Counted from the stretch's first letter, positions 45,096-55,348 are shown. The stretch is DNA of 64,000 bases from Rhizobium sp. (GCA_027533385.1 JAPZUE010000051.1:62001-126000); one strand, 5' to 3'. The notes: generated from the sequence alone by a model not told the origin. Numbers and translations: made by a program.

Positions 45096-45772
45096 GCCTC
45101 CACGTTCAACACCATATCAGCGACGAACTGCTGCTCGATTACGCCAGCGGCAATCTGGCCGAAGGCTGGAGCATTGCGGTTGCCACACATCTGGCGCTCT
45201 GCCCTTCCTGCCGGGATCGTTTGTCCTTCATGGAACACACCGGCGGGCAGTTGCTCGAGGCAACAGAGGTCAAGGAAAACGAACCTGCCTCTGCGGATGA
45301 CAGCTGGGCCATGATGAAGGCGAAGCTGAAGGTTCAGGGACCGTCCCGCGCGGTCGCGGCCACACCTGTGGCGACGCCGGTGGACATTCCGGTCCTGCCC
45401 GAGCCGCTGCGCTCCTATCTCGGCAGTGACGTCGAGGGCCTGAAGTGGAAGGCGCTCGGGCGCGGCGCCTATCATATTCCGATCAAGACAGGCGACAGCG
45501 AAAGCCAGGTGCGTCTTCTCAAGATTCCGGCGGGCAAGCCCGTGCCCGAGCACTCGCATGGCGGCCGCGAGCTGACACTTGTGCTGAAGGGCGCCTTCAC
45601 CGATGGGTCGACCGTGTTCAAGCGTGGCGACATCGAGGAAGCGGACGAGACGCTGACGCACCAGCCGGTGGCAACGCCGGACGAGGATTGCATCTGTCTG
45701 GCGGTTACCGATGCGCCACTGAAGTTCAAGAGCCTGCTGGTCCGCCTGGTCCAGCCGGTTCTCGGGATCTGA
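45092..45772 (+). CDS. chrR: ChrR family zinc anti-sigma factor
   Basis: Holds RpoE inactive and releases it upon singlet oxygen. The 226-residue protein has the N-terminal zinc anti-sigma domain with His7/His8, His33, Cys37 and Cys40 (HLALCPSC), matching the H-x3-C-x2-C ligands of R. sphaeroides ChrR. The C-terminal cupin domain has HSHGGRE (about residues 153-159) and a later His in TLTHQP. All predicted metal ligands of both domains are present, so the sensor should be functional. Confidence 0.93.
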   Translation: MSLHVQHHISDELLLDYASGNLAEGWSIAVATHLALCPSCRDRLSFMEHTGGQLLEATEVKENEPASADDSWAMMKAKLKVQGPSRAVAATPVATPVDIPVLPEPLRSYLGSDVEGLKWKALGRGAYHIPIKTGDSESQVRLLKIPAGKPVPEHSHGGRELTLVLKGAFTDGSTVFKRGDIEEADETLTHQPVATPDEDCICLAVTDAPLKFKSLLVRLVQPVLGI

Positions 45773-45811
45773 TTGGAGGCCGGGCGCCCGCCCGGCCCAG
45801 GAGGAAGACCT

Positions 45812-46216
45812 ATGCCTTACGTCATCGCCTATTTCTCGACGGCCCTGGTCTTCTTTGCGATCGATTATCTCTGGCTGACCCGGATCGCGATCGGCTTCTA
45901 CCGCGAGCATATCGGTGCGCTTCTCCTGGAGACGCCGAACTTCGCGGCAGCGGGGATCTTCTATCTGTTCTATGTGGCCGGCCTTGTCTATTTCGCAGTG
46001 ATGCCGGCTGTATCTGCCGGGACCGTCGTGACCGCACTGGTCAATGGCGCGCTGATCGGCCTGCTTGCCTACGGCACCTATGACATGACCAATCTCGCCA
46101 CGCTCAAGGGCTGGTCGCTGCAGGTGAGCCTTGTCGATATGGCCTGGGGCGCTTTCCTTTCCGCAACCGCCTCGGCGGCTGGCTATTTCGCCGTTTCACG
46201 CTTTGCCACGACCTGA
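45812..46216 (+). CDS. DUF2177 family membrane protein
   Basis: Four-helix inner-membrane protein of unknown function (134 residues) with the family features FFAIDYLWLTRIAIGFYREH near the start, AAAGIFYLFYVAGLVYFAV, GLLAYGTYDMTNLATLKGW and the C-terminal MAWGAFLSATASAAGYF. It follows chrR after 39 bases that include a very GC-rich perfect stem (GGCCGGGCG/CGCCCGGCC, 45778-45797) without U-run, then GAGGA before ATG 45812. The family is often linked to RpoE-ChrR, so membership in the stress regulon is likely. Confidence 0.85.
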   Translation: MPYVIAYFSTALVFFAIDYLWLTRIAIGFYREHIGALLLETPNFAAAGIFYLFYVAGLVYFAVMPAVSAGTVVTALVNGALIGLLAYGTYDMTNLATLKGWSLQVSLVDMAWGAFLSATASAAGYFAVSRFATT

Positions 46217-46255
46217 CCGCTGGCAGGCTCGGCAGCGGCGCCCTATGTTCTGGGC

Positions 46256-47269
46256 ATGATCAAGCCGGACCTTCTTCTCCATCCGACACCCGGCGGGCTC
46301 TATTGTCCGCTGGGTGATTTTTTTGTCGATCCGGTCCGGCCGGTCGATCGGGCGCTGATTACGCACGGCCATTCCGACCATGCCCGCTCGGGACACGCCC
46401 ATGTCCTGGCGACACGGCAGACGCTGGATATCATGGCAATCCGCTACGGCGCGGATTTCTGCGGGACGTCGCAGAGCGCTGCCTTTGGCGAGACCCATGT
46501 GATCAATGGGGTTTCCATCCGCTTTCATCCCGCTGGTCATGTTCTGGGGTCGGCACAGATCGAGATTGAAGCGCAGGGGATGCGGATCGTGGTGTCCGGC
46601 GACTACAAGCGCGGGGCTGATCCGACCTGCGCGAGTTTCGAACCGGTCCCTTGCGATGTCTTCATCACCGAGGCGACCTTCGGACTGCCCGTGTTCCACC
46701 ATCCCGAGCCACGGCTGGAAATCCAGAAGCTTCTGACGTCCCTGCAGCAGTTTCCCGAACGCAGCCACCTGATCGGTGCCTATGCGCTGGGCAAGGCGCA
46801 GCGGGTGATTTCGCTGATCCGGCGCGGCGGCTATGAGAAGCCGATTTATATCCACGGGTCGATGGCGAAGCTTTGCGACTACTACTCCGAGCAAGGGGTG
46901 GAGCTTGGGGAGCTGAGGCCTGCGACGACGGAAGACAAGAAGTCGGGTCATCTCAAGGGCGCCGTGGTGATCGGCCCGCCATCGGCCTTCAACGATCGCT
47001 GGGCGCGACGCTTCGAAGATCCGCTCGCCATCTTCGCATCCGGCTGGATGATGGTGCGCCAAAGGGCAAAACAGCGGGGCGTGGAACTGCCGCTCGTCAT
47101 CTCCGACCATTGCGACTGGCCGGAGCTACTGGACACGATCCGCGAAGTCGGGCCGCAGGAGGTCTGGGTGACCCATGGGCGCGAGGAAGCACTGGTGCGC
47201 TGGTGCGAGCTTGAGGGCATCAAGGCCCGACCGCTGCATCTCGTCGGTTACGAAGACGAGGGGGATTGA
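46256..47269 (+). CDS. Ligase-associated DNA exonuclease (metallo-beta-lactamase fold)
   Basis: Predicted nuclease of the CPSF/SNM1-like metallo-beta-lactamase family found beside bacterial ATP-dependent DNA ligases. The 337-residue protein has the metal motif ITHGHSDHARSG (about residues 36-47), FHPAGHVLGSAQIEIE, VVSGDYKRGADPTC, FITEATFGLP and a late SDHCDWPELLD. It begins at ATG 46256, 39 bases after the DUF2177 gene, and its stop is one base before the ligase start, so the two should be co-translated in a DNA repair unit. Confidence 0.9.
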   Translation: MIKPDLLLHPTPGGLYCPLGDFFVDPVRPVDRALITHGHSDHARSGHAHVLATRQTLDIMAIRYGADFCGTSQSAAFGETHVINGVSIRFHPAGHVLGSAQIEIEAQGMRIVVSGDYKRGADPTCASFEPVPCDVFITEATFGLPVFHHPEPRLEIQKLLTSLQQFPERSHLIGAYALGKAQRVISLIRRGGYEKPIYIHGSMAKLCDYYSEQGVELGELRPATTEDKKSGHLKGAVVIGPPSAFNDRWARRFEDPLAIFASGWMMVRQRAKQRGVELPLVISDHCDWPELLDTIREVGPQEVWVTHGREEALVRWCELEGIKARPLHLVGYEDEGD

Positions 47270-47270
47270 G

Positions 47271-48884
47271 ATGAAGGCCTTTGCCCGCCTGCTCGACCGT
47301 CTGGTCCTCACCCCGAGCCGCAATGGCAAGCTGACGCTCCTGACGGACTATTTTCGCGACACGCCCGATCCCGATCGAGGCTACGCGCTGGCCGCACTCA
47401 CCGACGGTCTCGACATCAAGGGTGTGAAGCCCGCACTGCTCAAGGAGCTCGTGCTGGAGCGGATGGACCCGATCCTGTTCCAGTATTCCTATGACTATGT
47501 CGGCGATCTGGCCGAAACCATTTCGCTCGTCTGGGAGCCACAGGCACTGGGGGTTCCGGGCGAGGAGGATCTCGAAAGCCTGTCAAAGATCGTCGAGCGG
47601 CTGCAGCGGCTTGGGCGAAACGAGACGCGTTCGGTCATGCGCGACCTCTTTGACAGGCTCGACACATCCGAGCGGTTTGCTCTGATCAAGCTCGTGACCG
47701 GGGGGCTTCGGATTGGCGTCTCGGCGCGCCTCACCAAGCAGGCGCTGGCGCTCTATGGCGACAAGGACGTCGTTGACATCGAGAGCCTGTGGCATGGATT
47801 GAAGCCACCTTACACAGAGCTCTTTGCCTGGCTGGAGGATCGGGTCGAAAAGCCTGTCTTGTCGACGCCGGCGATTTTCCATTCGGTGATGCTGTCCACG
47901 CCGATCGAGGATAGGGACCTCCCCAACCTGAACCCCAAGGATTTCGCCGCCGAATGGAAGTGGGACGGCATCCGCGTGCAGCTGTCCTGCTCAGGTGGAC
48001 GCAGCCGGCTCTATTCCCGCTCGGGCGACGATATCTCCGGCGCCTTTCCGGATATCATCGAGGCTGCCCGGTTCGATGGCGTGATCGATGGCGAACTGCT
48101 TGTGGGTGGTACATCACGAACGAATGCACCGACGCGCACCTTTTCCGACCTGCAGCAGCGGCTCAATCGCAAGACCGTGACGGCCAAGATGATCGAGGAC
48201 TATCCAGTCTTCATTCGGGCCTATGACATCCTCTTCGATGGCGATGCCGATGTCAGGCCTGAAAGCTTCCTTGCCAGGCGCGAGCGGCTGAGCGCCCTGG
48301 TCGAGCGGCAGGAGCCACGGCGCTTCGATCTCTCGCCCCTCGTCTCCTTCTCGACCTGGGAAGAACTGGAGCAGTTGCGGGCGGCACCGCCCGATCCGGT
48401 GATCGAAGGGGTGATGCTGAAGCGGCTGGATAGCAGCTATCAGGCGGGGCGCGCCAAGGGGCCGTGGTTCAAGTGGAAGCGCGATCCGATGAATGCCGAT
48501 GCCGTGCTGATGTATGCGCAGCGCGGGCACGGCAAACGGTCCAGCTATTATTCCGACTTTACCTTCGGGGTCTGGACGGCAATCCCCGGCGAAGGGGATG
48601 TTCTGGTGCCCGTCGGCAAGGCCTATTTCGGCTTCACCGACGAGGAACTCGAGGTGCTCGACCGCTTCGTGCGCAACAACACGGTGGAGCGCTTCGGCCC
48701 GGTTCGCAGCTTGAGGGCAGAGCCTGAGCACGGCTTTGTCGTCGAGGTGGCCTTTGAGGGGCTGGCGCGATCGACGCGGCACAAATCTGGGATTGCGATG
48801 CGGTTTCCCCGCATCGCACGGCTCAGGCAGGACAAGCTGCCGAAGGATGCCGATCGCCTGGAGACGCTGGTCGCGATGCTCTGA
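47271..48884 (+). CDS. ATP-dependent DNA ligase (LigB/C-type, exonuclease-associated)
   Basis: Seals nicks using ATP; belongs to the ligase type encoded with the metallo-beta-lactamase exonuclease. The 537-residue protein has an N-terminal DNA-binding domain (1-200), the adenylation motif I EWKWDGIRVQL with Lys about residue 230, then DGELLVGG, FIRAYDILFDGDAD, EGVMLKRLDSSYQAGRAKGPWFKWKR (motifs IV-V) and a C-terminal OB domain. The usual partners (an Lhr-type helicase and a calcineurin-like phosphoesterase) do not follow; glpK is convergent 20 bases away. Confidence 0.93.
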   Translation: MKAFARLLDRLVLTPSRNGKLTLLTDYFRDTPDPDRGYALAALTDGLDIKGVKPALLKELVLERMDPILFQYSYDYVGDLAETISLVWEPQALGVPGEEDLESLSKIVERLQRLGRNETRSVMRDLFDRLDTSERFALIKLVTGGLRIGVSARLTKQALALYGDKDVVDIESLWHGLKPPYTELFAWLEDRVEKPVLSTPAIFHSVMLSTPIEDRDLPNLNPKDFAAEWKWDGIRVQLSCSGGRSRLYSRSGDDISGAFPDIIEAARFDGVIDGELLVGGTSRTNAPTRTFSDLQQRLNRKTVTAKMIEDYPVFIRAYDILFDGDADVRPESFLARRERLSALVERQEPRRFDLSPLVSFSTWEELEQLRAAPPDPVIEGVMLKRLDSSYQAGRAKGPWFKWKRDPMNADAVLMYAQRGHGKRSSYYSDFTFGVWTAIPGEGDVLVPVGKAYFGFTDEELEVLDRFVRNNTVERFGPVRSLRAEPEHGFVVEVAFEGLARSTRHKSGIAMRFPRIARLRQDKLPKDADRLETLVAML

Positions 48885-48904
48885 CGGCTCGCATGTTTCC
48901 AGAA

Positions 48905-50398
48905 TCAGCGGGTGGTCAGGCAGCGGGAGACGCTGTCCTGCCAGCCGGCAATCGCTGCCTCGCGCTCACTTGCAGCCATGCCGGGCTCGAAGCGGCGATC
49001 ACGCCGCCAGGTCGCCGCAAAGCCTTTCTGGTCCGGCCAGAGACCGGCGCGGGAACCTGCAAGCCACGCAGCACCCAGAACGGTGGTTTCCAGCACCACG
49101 GGACGATCGACAGGGGCGGCGAGGATGTCGGCCAGACGCTGCATCGTCCAGTCGGAGGCAACCATGCCGCCATCAACGCGGAGCACCGTCTTCGAGGCGC
49201 TGCCGTTCCAATCCTTCTTCATGGCTTCGAGGAGATCATGGGTCTGGTAGGCGACGCTTTCGAGCACGGCGCGGGCAAATTCGGCAGGACCCGTGCCACG
49301 GGTCAGGCCAAAGATGGCGCCACGGGCATCGGCATCCCAATGCGGCGCGCCAAGCCCGGTGAAAGCCGGAACGAGATAGACGCGCTGATGCGGATCGGCC
49401 TTGCTGGCGAGCGCATCGGTTTCCGAGGCGACCTTAACGAAGCCCATCTGGTCGCGCAGCCACTGGACAGCGGCGCCAGCGATGAAGATCGAGCCTTCGA
49501 GGGCATAGGTCGTTTCGCCATTCAGGCGATAGGCGATCGTCGTCAGCAAACGGTTGGACGAAGCGACGCGATCCGGTCCGGTGTTCAACAGCGCAAAGCA
49601 GCCCGTGCCATAGGTCGATTTCATCATGCCGGGCTCGAAGCAGGCATTGCCGATGACGGCGGCCTGCTGGTCGCCGGCAACGCCGAGGATCGGGATTGCA
49701 GCACCCAACACGGACGCATCGGTAATGCCGAAATCGTCGGCGCAGTCTTTGACCTCCGGCAGCACGGCGCGCGGGATCTCGAGGATGGAGAGAAGCTCGT
49801 CATCGAAGCGGTTTTCGCCGATGTCGTAGATCAGGGTGCGCGAGGCATTGGTGGCATCGGTCGCATGGACCTTGCCGCCGGTCAGCTTGTAGATGAGCCA
49901 GCTATCGACCGTGCCGAAGCAGATTTCGCCCTTCTCGGCGCGAGATCTTAGGCCGTCGATATTCTTCAGAAGCCAGGAGAGCTTGGTGCCTGAGAAATAG
50001 GGATCGAGCAGTAGACCGGTCTTTTGCGTGAAAAGCGGCTCGAGACCCTTCTGCTTGAGTTCATCGCAGAAACGGGCGGTGCGGCGGTCCTGCCAGACGA
50101 TGGCGCGGTGAACAGGCTTGCCGGTGCTGCGATCCCAGACGACGACGGTTTCGCGCTGGTTGGTGATGCCGATCGCGGTGACATCGCCGATATTGATCCG
50201 GGCGGCCGCGAGCGCCTTTTCGATGGTCGCCAGCACGCTCTGCCAGATTTCGTCCGCATCATGCTCGACCCAGCCCGAATCCGGGAAATGCTGGGTGAAC
50301 TCCTGCTGGGCGACGCCGACGATATGCATCTCGTGATCGAAGATCATCGAGCGGGTCGAGGTCGTTCCTTGGTCGATGGCCAGAATGTAACCGCTCAT
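48905..50398 (-). CDS. glpK: Glycerol kinase
   Basis: Phosphorylates glycerol to glycerol 3-phosphate. The 497-residue protein starts MSGYILAIDQGTTSTRSMIF and has the FGGY family motifs GITNQRETVVVWDRSTGKPV, GVAGDQQAAVIGNACFEPG, YGTGCFALLNTG and the ATP site DGGMVASDWTMQ. It is the last gene of the minus-strand glp operon, 77 bases after the periplasmic binding protein gene. ATG 50398 is the family start. Confidence 0.97.
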   Translation of the reverse strand: MSGYILAIDQGTTSTRSMIFDHEMHIVGVAQQEFTQHFPDSGWVEHDADEIWQSVLATIEKALAAARINIGDVTAIGITNQRETVVVWDRSTGKPVHRAIVWQDRRTARFCDELKQKGLEPLFTQKTGLLLDPYFSGTKLSWLLKNIDGLRSRAEKGEICFGTVDSWLIYKLTGGKVHATDATNASRTLIYDIGENRFDDELLSILEIPRAVLPEVKDCADDFGITDASVLGAAIPILGVAGDQQAAVIGNACFEPGMMKSTYGTGCFALLNTGPDRVASSNRLLTTIAYRLNGETTYALEGSIFIAGAAVQWLRDQMGFVKVASETDALASKADPHQRVYLVPAFTGLGAPHWDADARGAIFGLTRGTGPAEFARAVLESVAYQTHDLLEAMKKDWNGSASKTVLRVDGGMVASDWTMQRLADILAAPVDRPVVLETTVLGAAWLAGSRAGLWPDQKGFAATWRRDRRFEPGMAASEREAAIAGWQDSVSRCLTTR

Positions 50399-50475
50399 CA
50401 GGCGAAGACTCCTTATGTGAAGAAGCCGGGGCGTAGATTTCGCCCCGGCGGTTGTCAATCGACAGAGTTGTCAGA

Positions 50476-52197
50476 TCAGTTCTGCCAGCTCTTGACCAGT
50501 TCGTCGTAGTTGACGGTCATCGGGGTGCCCTTCTCGTCAGCCAGCTTCAGCTGAGGAGCGAGATTGCCCTTGGCAACGGCATCGGCATTCCACTCTTCGA
50601 GGGTCTTTTCCTCGGCGAGCTTCGGACCGATGTCGCCCTGAACGCCTGCACGCTCGAGACGCTCAAGAACCTTTTCCTGCTCTGCGCAGAGCGAGTCCAT
50701 GGCTTCCTGTGCGGTCTTGGCGCCGGAGGAGGCATCACCGATTGCCTGCCACCAGAGCTGAGCCAGCTTCGGATAGTCAGGAACGTTGGTGCCGGTCGGC
50801 GACCACTGCAGACGGGCCGGCGAGCGATAGAATTCGATCAGACCGCCAAGCTTCGGAGCGCGCTCGGTGAAGGAAGCATGATCCAGCGTCGACTGACGGA
50901 TGAAGGTCAGACCGACATGGCTCTTCTTCACGTCGACAGTCTTGGAGGTGACGAACTGAGCGTAGAGCCAGGCTGCCTGGGCACGGTCGACCGGGGTCGA
51001 CTGCATCAGGGTCCAGGAACCTGCGTCCTGATAGCCAAGCTTCATGCCGTCCTTCCAGTATGCGCCCTTCGGCGACGGTGCCATGCGCCACTTCGGCGTG
51101 CCATCCTCGTTCATGACCGGCAGGCCTTCCTTGACCATGTCGGCGGTGAAGGCGGTGTACCAGAACATCTGCTGGGCGATTTCACCCTGTGCCGGGACCG
51201 GGCCCGATTCAGAGAAGGTCATGCCGGCAGCCTGCGGCGGAGCATAGGCCTTCAGCCACTGCAGGTACTTCTCGATCGAGTAGACGGCGGCGGGACCGTT
51301 GGTGTCACCACCACGGGCAACGCAGGAGCCAACAGGACGGGAGTTCTCGTCAACCTTGATACCCCATTCGTCGACCGGGCGGCCGTTCGGGATACCCTTG
51401 TCGCCATTGCCGGCCATGGAGAGCCAGGCATCGGTGAAGCGCCAGCCGAGCGACGGGTCCTTCTTGCCATAGTCCATATGGCCGAAGACCTTCTTGCCGT
51501 CGATTTCGCGACCGGTGAAGAATTCGGCGATGTCTTCATAAGCCGACCAGTTGACCGGCACGCCGAGGTCGTAACCATACTTGGCCTTGAAGTCGGCCTT
51601 GTTCTTCTCGTCGTTGAACCAGTCGTAGCGGAACCAGTAGAGGTTCGCGAACTGCTGGGTCGGCAGCTGATAGAGCTTGCCGTCCGGAGCCGTGGTGAAG
51701 GAGCGACCGATGAAGTCCTCGACATCAAGGGTCGGGCTCGTGACGGCCTTGCCTTCGCCTGCCATCCAGTCCGTCAGGTTGCGGACCTGCTGATAGCGCC
51801 AGTGAGTGCCGATCAGGTCGCTATCATTGATGTAGGCGTCGTAGATGTTCTCGCCCGACTGCATCTGCGTCTGCAGCTTTTCGACGACGTCGCCTTCGCC
51901 GATCAGGTCATGGGTGACCTTGATGCCGGTGATGGCGGTGAAGGCCGGAGCGAGGACCTTGGATTCGTATTCATGCGTCGTGATGGTTTCGGAGACGACC
52001 TTGATCTCCATGCCCTGGAACGGCTTGGCAGCGTCGATGAACCACTGCATTTCGGCTTCCTGAGCCGCACGGTCGAGTGACGACAGGTCACCGATTTCCG
52101 CGTCCAGGAACTTCTTTGCCGCTTCCATATCGGCAAAGGCGACGCCCGTCATGGCCAAGAGCATGGCAGCCGTCGTCGTCAAAAGTTGCTTTCGCAT
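50476..52197 (-). CDS. glpV: Glycerol ABC transporter substrate-binding protein
   Basis: Periplasmic receptor of the rhizobial glycerol importer. The 573-residue precursor has the signal peptide MRKQLLTTTAAMLLAMTGVA ending FA-DMEAA. Its mature part is that of a large family 1 (extracellular solute-binding) protein with THEYESKVLAPAFTAITGIK and long C-terminal EQEKVLERLERAGVQGD. It is unusually large for a sugar-type binding protein, which is a trait of GlpV. GGGAGGA precedes the ATG. The neighbours glpU, Q, P, T and S complete the transporter. Confidence 0.94.
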   Translation of the reverse strand: MRKQLLTTTAAMLLAMTGVAFADMEAAKKFLDAEIGDLSSLDRAAQEAEMQWFIDAAKPFQGMEIKVVSETITTHEYESKVLAPAFTAITGIKVTHDLIGEGDVVEKLQTQMQSGENIYDAYINDSDLIGTHWRYQQVRNLTDWMAGEGKAVTSPTLDVEDFIGRSFTTAPDGKLYQLPTQQFANLYWFRYDWFNDEKNKADFKAKYGYDLGVPVNWSAYEDIAEFFTGREIDGKKVFGHMDYGKKDPSLGWRFTDAWLSMAGNGDKGIPNGRPVDEWGIKVDENSRPVGSCVARGGDTNGPAAVYSIEKYLQWLKAYAPPQAAGMTFSESGPVPAQGEIAQQMFWYTAFTADMVKEGLPVMNEDGTPKWRMAPSPKGAYWKDGMKLGYQDAGSWTLMQSTPVDRAQAAWLYAQFVTSKTVDVKKSHVGLTFIRQSTLDHASFTERAPKLGGLIEFYRSPARLQWSPTGTNVPDYPKLAQLWWQAIGDASSGAKTAQEAMDSLCAEQEKVLERLERAGVQGDIGPKLAEEKTLEEWNADAVAKGNLAPQLKLADEKGTPMTVNYDELVKSWQN

Positions 52198-52283
52198 ATT
52201 TGTCCTCCCTAAAGGTTTGCGATTGCAGACACTTTGCAGTCTCGAGGATGGCGACCTCCCGCCGCCATCCGCCTTTTCTTGCT

Positions 52284-52565
52284 CTACACGTAGCGGAATA
52301 CGCCGATGGCGTAGACAACGGAGAGAGCGAGAGCCCACCACAGACTCGGTCCGACGAGACCGAGCCAAGCGAGATGAATGAACGCCGAACCGAGCAGCGA
52401 GACGAACAGTCGATCGCCGCGTGTGGTTTCAAAGCGCAAGATGCCAATCCGCGGATTGCCGCCGGGCGAGAGATATTCCCAAACCGCCATCGACAGGATC
52501 AACGCGAAAATCACGAGGAAGAAGATCGCTGTCGGCAGCGTCCAGGCCATCCATGAGAAATCCAT
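52284..52565 (-). CDS. glpU: Small membrane protein GlpU (DUF2160)
   Basis: DUF2160 membrane protein of the glycerol ABC operon, function not established. The 93-residue product has two to three hydrophobic segments (WTLPTAIFFLVIFALILSMAV; IHLAWLGLVGPSLWWALALS) flanking the family motif EYLSPGGNPRIGILRFETTRGDRLF. It lies 10 bases after glpQ. It is known from the Rhizobium leguminosarum glp operon as GlpU; that identification is from memory of the operon order. Confidence 0.88.
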   Translation of the reverse strand: MDFSWMAWTLPTAIFFLVIFALILSMAVWEYLSPGGNPRIGILRFETTRGDRLFVSLLGSAFIHLAWLGLVGPSLWWALALSVVYAIGVFRYV

Positions 52566-52575
52566 CGAACCCTCC

Positions 52576-53394
<819 letters not shown>

Positions 53395-53405
53395 CTCTCT
53401 CCTCC

Positions 53406-54275
53406 TCACTGGCTCTTGGCGTCGCTGACGGTCATGACGGTGTAGAAGACCCATGACAGCAGCAGGATGATCAGGAAGTAGATGATCGACATGGCCGCGG
53501 CCGGACCGAGGTCGAATTGCCCGACCGCCATCTTGACGAGGTCGATCGACAGGAAGGTGGTCGAGTTGCCGGGGCCGCCGCCGGTGACGACGAAAGGCTC
53601 GGTATAGATCATGAAACTGTCCATGAAGCGCAGCAGTACGGCGATCAGCAGGACGCGCTTCATCTTCGGCAGTTGAATGTAGCGGAAGACGGACCAGCGC
53701 GACGCGCCATCGATCTTGGCTGCCTGATAATAGGCGTCGGGGATCGACACGAGACCGGCATAGCAGAGGAGCACGACGAGGCTCGTCCAGTGCCAGACAT
53801 CCATCACGATGATCGTCACCCAGGCGTCGATCGGATCCCGGGTATAGTTGTAGTCAACGCCCATCGCATTCAGGGTGTAGCCGAGCAGACCGATGTCGAC
53901 GCGTCCGAAGACCTGCCAGATGGTGCCGACGACATTCCACGGGATAAGAAGTGGCAGTGCCATCAGTACGAGGCAGACAGGTACACCCAACCCCTTCTTC
54001 GGCATGTTGAGGGCAATGAAGATGCCGAGCGGCACCTGGATCGCCAGGATGATCATCGAGAAGGCGAGGTTTCTGAAGAGGGCGTCCCAGAAGCGGTCTG
54101 ACGAGAGGATGTCGGCAAACCAGTCCGTGCCAGCCCAGAAGAACTGGTTGTTTCCGAACGTGTCCTGAACGGAATAGTTCACCACGGTCATCAGCGGGAT
54201 GACGGCCGAGAAGGCCACCAGCACGAGGACCGGAATGACCATGAACCAGGCTCTGTTGTTCCAGGTCTTTTCCAT
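53406..54275 (-). CDS. glpP: Glycerol ABC transporter permease
   Basis: MalF/UgpA-type permease of 289 residues with six membrane segments (first at FMVIPVLVLVAFSAVIPLMTV) and an EAA loop SIPDAYYQAAKIDGASRWSVFRYIQLP in two parts (about residues 185-211). It forms the heterodimeric channel with GlpQ. The start MEKTWNNRAWF lies 2 bases after the glpT stop, indicating tight coupling. Confidence 0.94.
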   Translation of the reverse strand: MEKTWNNRAWFMVIPVLVLVAFSAVIPLMTVVNYSVQDTFGNNQFFWAGTDWFADILSSDRFWDALFRNLAFSMIILAIQVPLGIFIALNMPKKGLGVPVCLVLMALPLLIPWNVVGTIWQVFGRVDIGLLGYTLNAMGVDYNYTRDPIDAWVTIIVMDVWHWTSLVVLLCYAGLVSIPDAYYQAAKIDGASRWSVFRYIQLPKMKRVLLIAVLLRFMDSFMIYTEPFVVTGGGPGNSTTFLSIDLVKMAVGQFDLGPAAAMSIIYFLIILLLSWVFYTVMTVSDAKSQ

Positions 54276-54277
54276 GG

Positions 54278-55348
54278 TCAGCCCTCCATGCCTACGCGCC
54301 AGGAATCGGCATAGATACCGACACCTTCGGGAACGAATGTGATCTTGGGATCAGCCGGGATTTCGGCATCCTCCGGCACGACGATCGACAAGAGCTGGCC
54401 GGCGAAGCTGGCACGGACGATCTTCTGTCGGCCGATATCCTCGACCTTGGCGACGGACACCGGCATGCCTTCACGGCCGAGGCGGACGAATTCGGGACGA
54501 ACGCCAAGCTCGATCTTGCCCTGGCCCGAGAGCTTCGGCGCGCCGGGCAGGCTGACGGTCTGGTCGCCGATCGTGGCTGTTGCGCCGGCAACCTTTGCTG
54601 GCATGACATTCATGCCGGGTGAGCCAATGAAATAGCCGACGAAGGTGTGGCTCGGGCGCTCGAAGAGTTCGGCCGGCGTTCCGATCTGGACGATCTGGCC
54701 GTCATACATGACGACGACCTTGTCGGCGAAGGTCAAAGCCTCGGTCTGGTCATGGGTGACATAGACCATGGTAAAGCCCGACTGGCGATGCAGACGCTTG
54801 AGCTGCGAGCGCAGCACCCATTTCATGTGCGGGTCGATGACGGTCAGCGGCTCATCAAACAGGATGGCGTTGACATCGGAGCGGACGAGACCTCGACCGA
54901 GCGAGATCTTCTGCTTCTGGTCGGCGGTCAGGCCCTGGGCGCGCTTTTGCGCCATGGGCTGCAGGTCGATCATGTCGAGGATCTCGTTGACCCGCTTGGT
55001 GACCTGATCTTCCGGGACATGGCGGTTGCGCAGCGGGAAGGCCAGATTGTCGTAGACGGTCATGGTGTCGTAGACGACCGGGAACTGGAAGACCTGGGCA
55101 ATGTTGCGGGCAGCCGTCGGCAGGTTTGTCACGTCGACGCCATCGAATTCGATGCGGCCATCGGACGGATGAATGAGACCCGAGATGATGTTGAGCAGCG
55201 TGGTCTTGCCGCAACCGGATGGACCGAGCAGCGCATAGGCGCCACCGTCGTCCCATTCGTGATGAACTTCTTTCAGAGCGTAATCGCCGGCCGCCCGGGC
55301 GGCGGGGGAGTAGGCGTGGCGGATATGGTCGAGGTTGATGCGTGCCAT
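54278..55348 (-). CDS. glpT: Glycerol ABC transporter ATP-binding protein GlpT (degenerate signature motif)
   Basis: One of two different ATPases of the glycerol importer (356 residues). Walker A LGPSGCGKTT (about residue 40), Walker B AILFDEPL and the switch His in YVTHDQTEAL are intact. The ABC signature is LTADQKQK instead of LSGGQQQR, and the D-loop reads TVIDPH. A C-terminal TOBE-type regulatory domain follows. Paired with GlpS, it would supply the normal Walker A/His half and the poor signature half. Not related to the glycerol-3-phosphate antiporter of the same name. Confidence 0.92.
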   Translation of the reverse strand: MARINLDHIRHAYSPAARAAGDYALKEVHHEWDDGGAYALLGPSGCGKTTLLNIISGLIHPSDGRIEFDGVDVTNLPTAARNIAQVFQFPVVYDTMTVYDNLAFPLRNRHVPEDQVTKRVNEILDMIDLQPMAQKRAQGLTADQKQKISLGRGLVRSDVNAILFDEPLTVIDPHMKWVLRSQLKRLHRQSGFTMVYVTHDQTEALTFADKVVVMYDGQIVQIGTPAELFERPSHTFVGYFIGSPGMNVMPAKVAGATATIGDQTVSLPGAPKLSGQGKIELGVRPEFVRLGREGMPVSVAKVEDIGRQKIVRASFAGQLLSIVVPEDAEIPADPKITFVPEGVGIYADSWRVGMEG

